Below, one piece after another: positions 24,701 through 30,229 of a stretch of 32,549 nucleotides of DNA (the stretch's first letter is position 1; every line of letters begins with the position of its first letter). The translations under genes and the position numbers were made by a program. The stretch covers positions 312,001-344,549 of the forward strand of contig NW_019775490.1 of NCBI RefSeq assembly GCF_001039355.2. The letters run 5' to 3'. The notes beneath the pieces are model-generated. The model did not search any database. It was not told the origin of the DNA and saw only the letters and a program-made list of their open reading frames with translations. The stretch is from Lingula anatina. Lineage: Eukaryota > Brachiopoda > Lingulata > Lingulida > Lingulidae.

Positions 24701-27700
24701 CAAGATCCACCCTGATCACCGGGAGGCAGAGGACCAGTGCCAAGAAAATGTAAGCAGCCTCCATAGCAACAGATTGGCTTAATTCAATGATTTTTGTTAC
24801 TTTAAACTATTGCCAGATTATACAGTGTCATTATACATATTTTGTATACTAGTGTTAAGCTTTTTTTTTAACTGCACAATTTTTAAAAATTTTCATCATT
24901 ATCTTAAGTTAGGTTTAGTATAAGATATCATTGTGCTCAGGTGGTTTGTATCTTAGAACAAGACAAAAGTAAATATAATGACCAAGCCTGACTCTTCTCA
25001 CTAGTCCAGTCAGACAAATAAGGTCATTTTTTCTTACTAAACATGTATACACTATGCTTATATAATTAAAGAAGTCAGTTGGACAACAATAGGGTTTTCA
25101 AATACATTTTACTATTTGCACTTTAATATATTCTTCGATGTTTTATCATTTTCCAGAAAATAAAGCTGTCTTTAAATTTATCTTGTTGTCTCTCTGCAAT
25201 GAATCAATCAGTCTTGAGTTCACACAGTCACTGGTATTAGCAATTAAGTACAATTATTTTTCAATTCTCCAATTTCTTCTTAAAGTAAGCAGAAGACTGA
25301 TTGCCCATTTAAATAAATAAAAGTTTGAAGGTCCTGTTAACTTGTCATTTTTGAGACCACCACTGCTTTTCATCAGATACAAAAGATGCTGCACCCTCTT
25401 TGCTTGTGGAAGAAACAATTTAATTTCAAGTGTTGAGGAGATCCTCAACAGAGCACAATCAAAATAAATAATGTTTGGATTTACTCAGATTAACATTTAA
25501 TTCTACTTTTTGTCTGTTTCAGTTTATAGGCAGTGGATCTAATCCCTCAGACAGTGGGGAAGACTTTACCATAGCAAGTCATTTATTTTCTGATTTCAAT
25601 GGGGTATGTAACGTTTCAAGCTACTGCCTGTTAAAGATTCTTGATTAATCAGATCGGCACACACATAGACACATACACACCTGTTACAATCACTGAATTC
25701 TAAAGTATCTTCTGATGGGGCAGATATATCATGCTGATATTGACAGTATGAATATCACACTCTGGTGACAAATTCCTGAACTCCTTCCATCTTGTTAAAA
25801 TGGTAATTTATGGGGCTGCAAACATGTGCTCAGCGATGAGTGCCAACCTGTGGAAAAGGTAACCATGCTCTTAGCCATAAGGTGCCATATATTGACAAGA
25901 TCAAATCTGGTGTTCTTTGAAGTTTTTGCATGCCCCAAATCTGAAGCCCACCTCTCATCAATTACCCAGGTAAAAGAGGGTAATGAACCATTTTACACAG
26001 TAGATTCAATTGTTGTGAGTAAGGGGGGAACTTGGCTAACAAAAAGGAGACAGTCATTACAGCAGATAAAGGAAATGGGGTTCTGTCTATTGTGTTGTCT
26101 GGACAACCCCAGTAAGTCCACATTATTTGGAAGTCCTTTAGTTAATTAGATGGAGAGTTAGGGTCTGTAATCCCCAAGTCAGAGAGCAGAGGGCAGTAGG
26201 ATCACAGATGGATATGAGACATTGCCCGCAGGGAATTTTTTTGTGGCAAAACCTGAGTCAAACTGGGGAATGAAGTATCAGAACTTTGTATTTTATTCCT
26301 GGGTGGCAGCATTTGTAAGTTGAGAAAGATGATGATGGTAGTTTCTTACGTTCTTAATGCTTAATGCAGGGAAATTGAGGTATTGAGTTGCGCTCTTTAT
26401 GATTTAACAAGACAGATGTATTTCAGATGACCCTTAGGAGGGTCCCGGTCATTATCAAATGTAGTTTCATTGTTGGACTACACTGTACAAATGGGTGAGG
26501 GATGTGCTGTTATATAGCACAACATCAGTTTCACTGTTAACTTGTGGCTAGTTTATGCAACTTTGCTGTCATTCTGCTCATTATCATTACCATTTGTGTT
26601 TTCAGGTGACACAACCATCCACAGGGGTAACTGACAGCAGTGGGAATAGTAAAGGAGAAGTGGGTAATATTGGACTGCTGATACCTCCCCCTATCACCCC
26701 ACCCCCTCCAGAATACCCCTACTATAAAGGTATTACAAAGATGTTCAAGAAAAATACCTGTTGTTTTGTAAAATAATTTAAATATTATTTTATTTTTTAT
26801 AACCAGATAAGTTGAACAAACTATTGTTATTCTGCAACTTGTTAAATTAAATAGCTTGTTAATGAAAATGTTTTCTCATGTTATGTGATATAAGACATGT
26901 TTTATTTGAATCCATAAAAATATACCAAGCAAGTATATTTTACCCAAAGAGATTAAAACATATTATTAGTTTTACACATTTCTAACATGGAATGATATTT
27001 CGTACTTACTGCTATCTGTATACTAATGTATAACCAAGGAGTTATAACAGAAGGAGATTACACGCGTGGGGGCGGAGCCCGTATTACGGTCTCTCATTGG
27101 TCGGAATGAATAGAACCCAGAGAACAATAGATGCCTATCTCTGTTACGCTTAATTGCTACTCTCGTTTAAATCTCGTTTGTTAGTATCTGTGCCTTCGTC
27201 TGTTGATTTTTGAGGACAGACACAGAAACGGAGTCCCAAGTTTCTAAAAAATGAGAGAAATACAGAATTTATATGATATTACGTTGGACAAGGTTTTCAA
27301 AAAACAGGTAAGTGCTTTTAAATGCATAACTACACGAAATATGAAGATAAATTGCAACTTTTATGTCGTAGGGTCTCACTGTGTAAGTGTCCAGCTACAC
27401 GTTGATCTCGCGAGGTGGTGTGTGGAGAATAAATATTGCACGAAAAATATTTCCCACTCATAACAAGTGCCTATAANTGGAAAACTATAGCAACTTAATC
27501 ATTCTTATGACTTCATTAATTACTGCTTATGTGTAAAATTTTGTTTTTGTTCTTCTATTGATATAATAAAATGGTTTTACTCACAGATGCTACTATCATG
27601 ATGCTTGAGTATAGAGTTGACTTAAAAGATATTTTAAGTTAATATAGTAAATAATAGTTTGAAATTAAAAATTCTCATCTTTATTTGTTTCACTTTAAAA

Positions 27701-28844
27701 AGCTCAGTTAATACTAAAATTTCTGATATATTTTGTACATAAATATATTTATGAATGAATATTCTTAATGTTTAGCACTGTGTACTTGTTTACCGACAAA
27801 TATGAAGTGTTAGTATGTGTCAAAATAATCCTAAAAAAAAGGGAGATTTCCAAGATAAAGAAATTTATAACGAGTATTTAGTAAATTGACATGTCGTGGC
27901 ATTGCTTCAACCTTTGATTAAAATTTCACTTCAATGCATTAGGATATTAAAATTATACCGAGTGAGAGAAAAAAATACTTAAAGAAATTTAAAACCATGC
28001 AGTCACAAAGCTTAGGCACTGTCTCAATGTATATGTTTATGGGACCCAAGGGCAGGAGGGTCCAAACGTTTATGTATTAATATTATGTTCTTTGGCAGTG
28101 AGGACAGACGTTCACTTGAATGTCATTTTCACAAACCACAGTTGGGACGTTTTCTTTTGACTTATCCTTGGTGATTTTTCACTGTGTTGTGCAAAAGAAA
28201 AGCCATCTATCACCGACTCAAAAAAACTCATGGCGACCATCCTCAGTCACCACCTTAAAATCGCTTTCTATGATATCGTTCCCTCCCAGCACATCGTCCA
28301 AATAACTACCTGTGAAAAAATCGTCAGCATACAGCGCCGATTTGACACTACTGATTTCGAATTCTAACGCGAAATAACGCATATAAAATCAATCTCCGAG
28401 CGGAGGAGAGCGACCCAGACGAAACCTTGACAGGAGGCCCCCCGTAGCTAGCTCCGCCCACCGTAACAGACATCGGACAATAGAAAGGCTTGCGTGTAAT
28501 CTCCTTCTGTTATAACTCCTTGGTATAACCAACCAAACAAATTACGCATTTTTTCATTCATTATTCAACAAATAAGGTGACAAGGGTGAAAAGGGAGATA
28601 CGGGTCCAGCCGGCCCAAAGGGTGACCGAGGTTTAACTGGACAGCAAGGCTACTCAGGACTCAGTGGCAGTAAAGGAGAGAAGGGGGATAGAGGAAGCAA
28701 GGGTGACCAGGGTCCACCTGGCCCCCCTGGACCTGGAGTGGACAGTGCTGTGGTGCCGCCCCCTGTAGTGGTAGGACCAGGTGGACGGGTGGTGAATGCC
28801 AGCACTTCACCACTGATTATACGGGGGAGAGGTGGGCCATTAAC

Positions 28845-28889
<45 letters not shown>

Positions 28890-30229
28890 TGAAATGTGAA
28901 GTGCAGTAAGTCTGATTTAAAGAAATTATTACTTTTAAAAAGTGGCCATATCTTTCTAGCAGTAAAATATGTGCAATATTTCATCATATTTATTGGACTC
29001 TGCTGATTTATCATAAGTCCAAGCAGACTTAAATACACTGTTTACGTTGTATTTTTAGGTCCTAAAGGCCAGAAAGGTTCCCAGGGAGAGGCTGGTTTCC
29101 CTGGGCTGGATGGTCTGCCAGGGTTTCCTGGGCAGACTGGACCTAAGGGAACTAAGGGAGATGTAGGTGCACAGGGTTTGCCAGGGATTAAGGGGAGTAA
29201 GGTATGCCTTTCTAAGTGATTTTATTCTAGATTTTATTTTTTTGTTTTGTTTTTGTATTCATTGTAGTGCTTAAAATGTGAATAGAAGTGCATGGTGGAG
29301 GTATAAGCTTTAAAGTTTTTAATGTTATGAATTTAATATGCTTTTAAAATTTTGGGGTAGTTTATGTCCACTAGAAAATAATGCAATCGACTAATAAGAA
29401 TGTTTTTTTAAATCTGATTTTAAAACCACTAGGTTGTTCCCATAACACTTTGCATTAGCCATGATGAGTTTTGCTTCCTATTTTCTCTATATTCCAGGGA
29501 GAGCCTGGTGTGTTTGTGGGCCCACTCCTTAACTCTGGGGAGGGAGTGACAGGTCCCAAGGGGGACAAGGGAGACAAGGGGGACAGGGGTGAGATAGGAA
29601 TGATAGGATTGGATGGTTTACCTGGAGCCAAGGGAGACAAGGTCAGTATAAGAACTCGTATGATAGTGGACACTGTAGTCATTAATTGTTTTAAAGATTT
29701 GGGAGTAAAAGAAAACAGACAGGATAAAGTCATTGATCAGTGGCTTTTACTGTAGGCTTATTCACAACTTATTTAGTAGGATCCAGGAAAACCAAGTTTA
29801 AAAAACGTTAATCAAATTAAAAAAAAATAGAATTTATAATAATGATAACTGGAAAAGCACCTCCCCAAGGTAATTCAGTTCAGATTATTATTAATTAATT
29901 ATTGATCAAATCATAGATATAGAGTCAAGTTCTGTATGAGCATCAGCAAGAGGTGTTCAAGGCAAATATTGTGAGAGGGTGGCAGAGTATTATTTAACAT
30001 ATATACTGAGAGAAAGTGTTTGCATTTCGCCGAAAATCGTTTTTCCAGGGTGACAGTATTGTTGGTCCTAAAGGTGAACCTGGCCGAGATGGCACCACTG
30101 GTCCCCAAGGCCCACCAGGGAACACTGTCTTTATAGAGGGCTCTGGTGACAATGAGGGGCCAACTGGGCCAAAAGGAGAGCCAGGCTTGGATGGCAGAGA
30201 GGGCCCAGTAGGGCCTAAGGGACAGAAAG
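21157..30229 (+). CDS. COL15A1/COL18A1-like: Multiplexin-type collagen (XV/XVIII-like), partial gene, eight exons
   Basis: Eight exons (21157-21707, 24684-24749, 25523-25603, 26606-26729, 28577-28831, 29059-29201, 29498-29641, 30049-30229) join in frame to 1,545 nt. The first begins with two bases of a split codon and the last ends with one base of the next, so the gene continues both ways. Order: TSPN/laminin-G-like domain of about 200 residues with two cysteines, acidic Ser-Gly linker, proline-rich linker, then Gly-X-Y blocks of 18, 16 and about 10 triplets and shorter ones, separated by non-helical stretches. An N-terminal TSPN domain followed by a much-interrupted helix is the plan of secreted basement-membrane collagens XV and XVIII (fly Multiplexin, worm CLE-1), which cross-link matrix and release endostatin. 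Collagens IX, XVI and XIX also have TSPN domains; the closeness of the TSPN sequence and the Ser-Gly linker favour XV/XVIII. The endostatin end is not in the window, so the subfamily is inferred. Confidence 0.85.
21708..24683 (+). other. Intron 1 of the visible collagen exons (2,976 bp)
   Basis: Starts GTAGGC and ends ATTTACAG. AT-rich with no extra Gly-X-Y exon or recognisable element. A purine-rich run at about 21894-21918 and a short TG run near 24095 are the only simple repeats noted. A weak hairpin involving GGTCCCACC and GGTGGGACT lies near 23662-23710. Confidence 0.85.
24684..24749 (+). CDS. COL15A1/COL18A1-like: Collagen exon 2: C-terminal strand of the TSPN domain
   Basis: This 66-bp exon is flanked by TTTACAG and AAT|GTAAGC and is phase 0 at both ends, encoding 22 residues. 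It reads [19 protein letters not shown] and continues QEN. This is the conserved closing segment of collagen TSPN domains: a Gly plus the hydrophobic strand ELKI, a short Asp/Pro-containing turn, and a Cys that forms the domain's disulfide with the LDC cysteine of exon 1. It begins exactly where exon 1 stops (GGHFQ then GAVQEL), which is the strongest evidence that both belong to one transcript although 2,976 bp separate them. It is too short to be found by ORF length and was identified by motif, splice sites and phase. Confidence 0.88.
24750..25522 (+). other. Intron 2 of the visible collagen exons (773 bp)
   Basis: Starts GTAAGC and ends TGTTTCAG. AT-rich; no internal feature that I can support. 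Confidence 0.85.
25523..25603 (+). CDS. COL15A1/COL18A1-like: Collagen exon 3: acidic Ser-Gly linker
   Basis: This 81-bp exon lies between TTTCAG and GGG|GTATGT, phase 0 at both ends, encoding 27 residues. It reads [15 protein letters not shown], then a short hydrophobic and acidic tail ending FSDFNG. Two Ser-Gly pairs (25532-25537 and 25553-25558), the second followed by Glu-Asp, resemble glycosaminoglycan attachment sites. The position directly after the TSPN domain matches the acidic, Ser/Gly-rich segment that follows TSPN in vertebrate collagens XV and XVIII. The call rests on splice-site quality, matching phase with both neighbours and composition, because the segment is too short and variable for a domain match. 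Confidence 0.75.
25604..26605 (+). other. Intron 3 of the visible collagen exons (1,002 bp)
   Basis: Starts GTATGT and ends GTTTTCAG. It contains a 107-codon open frame (25826-26149) without a collagen-like or other recognisable domain and without convincing splice context; I treat it as chance. No repeats noted. Confidence 0.8.
26606..26729 (+). CDS. COL15A1/COL18A1-like: Collagen exon 4: proline-rich linker leading into the first helix
   Basis: The exon follows TTTTCAG (26601-26605 is its end) and stops at AAAG|GTATTA, phase 0 in and phase 1 out, giving 41 codons plus one base. It begins [20 protein letters not shown] and ends in a proline run ([16 protein letters not shown]). The last base G joins GT of exon 5 to give the first Gly of the collagen helix, which is good independent support for both boundaries. 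A short GEV-GNI-G stretch is a weak, isolated helix-like motif. If the intron were retained, translation would run 15 residues into it and stop at 26774-26776. Function: a flexible, probably glycosylated spacer between TSPN and helix. Confidence 0.8.
27028..27034. repeat. Left copy of the 7-bp target-site duplication
   Basis: GTATAAC immediately before the left inverted terminus, matching 28523-28529. Confidence 0.7.
27035..27065 (+). repeat. Left 31-bp terminal inverted repeat of the transposon
   Basis: Perfect inverse of 28492-28522. It contains the 8-bp palindrome GTTATAAC (27041-27048), which resembles the flanking direct repeat. Confidence 0.95.
27066..27107 (+). promoter_or_regulatory. 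Left subterminal promoter-like block of the transposon
   Basis: Directly inside the left terminus are GGGGGCGGAGC (GC-box-like), TATTACGGT and CATTGGTCGGAATG (inverted CCAAT box, ATTGG). The same three motifs recur beside the right terminus in the opposite order. The block would drive inward transcription towards the ATG at 27251; promoter activity is inferred, not shown. Confidence 0.4.
27251..27307 (+). pseudogene. Putative first coding exon at the transposon's left end
   Basis: An ATG at 27251 opens 19 codons ([19 protein letters not shown]) that end at a consensus donor, CAG|GTAAGTGC. The frame stays open past the donor to 27463 if unspliced. It lies about 150 bp inside a promoter-like block, the layout expected of a transposon gene's first exon. 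No downstream exon with transposase character is visible in the remaining 1.2 kb, so the gene is probably truncated. I do not recognise the peptide, and it may be non-coding. Confidence 0.35.
28218..28382 (-). pseudogene. 54-codon acidic ORF at the transposon's right end
   Basis: Read inward from the right terminus, an ATG at 28382-28380 opens 54 codons to a TGA at 28220-28218. It begins [20 protein letters not shown], has the segment [18 protein letters not shown] and ends DGRHEFF. It is rich in Asp and Glu and uses CpG-containing codons, unlike the flanks. The stop follows a run of seven Ts, and one other frame stays open for about 35 more codons; a third contains a CPHC motif near 28105. 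This is consistent with a frameshift-decayed or spliced transposon protein. A TATA-like TTTATAT sits directly before the ATG. No family recognised. Confidence 0.4.
28383..28491 (-). promoter_or_regulatory. Right subterminal promoter-like block of the transposon
   Basis: Read on the minus strand, from the terminus inward: CTATTGTCCGATG (similar to the left block's CATTGGTCGGAATG), TGTTACGGT (left: TATTACGGT), GGGCGGAGC (left: GGGGGCGGAGC). It is CpG-rich and precedes the 54-codon ORF. Activity is inferred. Confidence 0.4.
28492..28522 (-). repeat. Right 31-bp terminal inverted repeat of the transposon
   Basis: Perfect inverse of 27035-27065. Identity ends abruptly on the inner side, where the left end continues GTGGGGGCGG and the right end AAGCCTTTC. 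Confidence 0.95.
28523..28529. repeat. Right copy of the 7-bp target-site duplication
   Basis: GTATAAC immediately after the right inverted terminus, matching 27028-27034. Confidence 0.7.
28577..28831 (+). CDS. COL15A1/COL18A1-like: Collagen exon 5: first Gly-X-Y block plus non-helical interruption
   Basis: The exon encodes 18 unbroken Gly-X-Y triplets beginning [19 protein letters not shown] and ending GPPGPPGPG, followed by a 31-residue non-helical stretch rich in Val and Pro ([12 protein letters not shown] and onward to RGR). The helix is rich in KGE and KGD triplets, whose opposite charges stabilise triple helices. The interruption has an N-glycosylation sequon, NAS, at 28795-28803. Phase is 1 in and 1 out. 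The acceptor is AAATAAG, ending in AAG and not the commoner CAG, with a modest pyrimidine tract; the donor is GAG|GTGGGC. Phase continuity with exon 4 (split Gly codon) supports this acceptor. The upstream intron carries a large transposon that ends 54 bp before the exon. Confidence 0.93.
28845..28887. repeat. (TTA)n microsatellite beside the exon 5 donor
   Basis: About 14 TTA units beginning 13 bp inside intron 5 (28832-29058). The rest of that 227-bp intron shows nothing else. Confidence 0.97.
29059..29201 (+). CDS. COL15A1/COL18A1-like: Collagen exon 6: uninterrupted Gly-X-Y block
   Basis: Flanked by TTTTTAG and AAG|GTATGC, phase 1 in and phase 0 out. With the split Gly it encodes 16 perfect Gly-X-Y triplets, from [13 protein letters not shown] through [13 protein letters not shown] to GLPGIKGSK. 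There are no interruptions. Several triplets have Pro in the Y position, the substrate site for prolyl-4-hydroxylase, and Lys in Y positions that could be hydroxylated and glycosylated. The coding length, 48 codons, equals that of exon 7, which is compatible with repeat-unit exon evolution but not with the 54-bp unit of fibrillar collagens. Confidence 0.95.
29202..29497 (+). other. Intron 6 of the visible collagen exons (296 bp)
   Basis: Starts GTATGC and ends ATTCCAG; T-rich and otherwise featureless. Confidence 0.88.
29498..29641 (+). CDS. COL15A1/COL18A1-like: Collagen exon 7: helix with a Ser-Gly-Glu-Gly interruption
   Basis: This 144-bp exon lies between ATTCCAG and AAG|GTCAGT and is phase 0 at both ends. 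It starts GEPGVF, then a non-helical stretch [12 protein letters not shown], then ten Gly-X-Y triplets including [13 protein letters not shown] and ending [13 protein letters not shown] (29534-29545) fits the Ser-Gly-X-Gly core of glycosaminoglycan attachment sites and sits in a break of the helix where a xylosyltransferase could reach it. Three KGD/KGD/KGD-type triplets in a row give a strongly charged helix segment. The reverse strand has a fortuitous ORF here caused by the Gly-Pro-rich codons; it is a shadow. Confidence 0.94.
29642..30048 (+). other. Intron 7 of the visible collagen exons (407 bp)
   Basis: Starts GTCAGT and ends TTTTTCCAG; AT-rich, nothing further recognised. Confidence 0.88.
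30049..30229 (+). CDS. COL15A1/COL18A1-like: Collagen exon 8: helix with short and acidic Ser-Gly interruptions
   Basis: The exon lies between TTTTTCCAG and AAAG|GTAAAG, phase 0 in and phase 1 out. It opens GDSIV, a two-residue slip in the repeat, then seven triplets ([13 protein letters not shown] onward), a break [12 protein letters not shown], and eight more triplets ([16 protein letters not shown] to GPKGQK). EGSGDNE (30136-30156) is an acidic Ser-Gly site of the glycosaminoglycan type. Frequent short interruptions are typical of multiplexins and other network collagens, and not of fibrillar ones. The next exon, expected to begin with GN-type bases completing a Gly codon, is not found in the remaining 2.3 kb. 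Confidence 0.94.

Larger units (their letters stand above)
27035..28522. mobile_element. 1,488-bp DNA transposon with 31-bp perfect terminal inverted repeats
   Basis: The left terminus (27035-27065, starting CAAGGAGTTATAACAG) is the exact reverse complement of the right terminus (28492-28522, ending CTGTTATAACTCCTTG). The direct repeat GTATAAC flanks both sides (27028-27034 and 28523-28529). Because neighbouring bases are also symmetrical, the duplication could equally be TATAA (with CC starting the repeat) or ATA. The ends are CpG-rich while surrounding introns are CpG-poor, and the terminal repeats are identical, so the insertion looks recent. Both subterminal regions hold GC-box-like and CCAAT-like motifs; inside are an ATG-plus-donor on the left and a short ORF on the right. 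No full transposase is present, so this copy is probably a deletion derivative. I cannot assign a superfamily. One ambiguous base (N) lies at 27477. Confidence 0.9.
26730..28576 (+). other. Intron 4 of the visible collagen exons, mostly occupied by a transposon
   Basis: Starts GTATTA and ends AAATAAG. Of its 1,847 bp, 1,488 are the inserted element at 27035-28522. Without the element and one copy of the flanking repeat it would be about 350 bp. Only 54 bp lie between the element and exon 5, holding the pyrimidine-rich segment (TTTTTTCATTCATTATTC). Confidence 0.88.

Noticed and set aside
25826-26149. 107-codon open frame within intron 3
   Set aside because: It would have to be an extra exon, but it has no Gly-X-Y or TSPN character and the neighbouring exons already join in phase without it.
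26730-26776. Alternative C-terminus by reading through the exon 4 donor
   Set aside because: It gives only 15 residues of AT-rich sequence before a stop; the split Gly codon with exon 5 argues for normal splicing.
27035-28522. Assigning the element to hAT, P, Academ or another named superfamily
   Set aside because: Terminal sequence and duplication length are ambiguous and no transposase catalytic domain is present to decide.
29455-29733. Pro/Ser-rich open frame on the - strand
   Set aside because: It is the reverse-strand shadow of the Gly-X-Y codons of exon 7.
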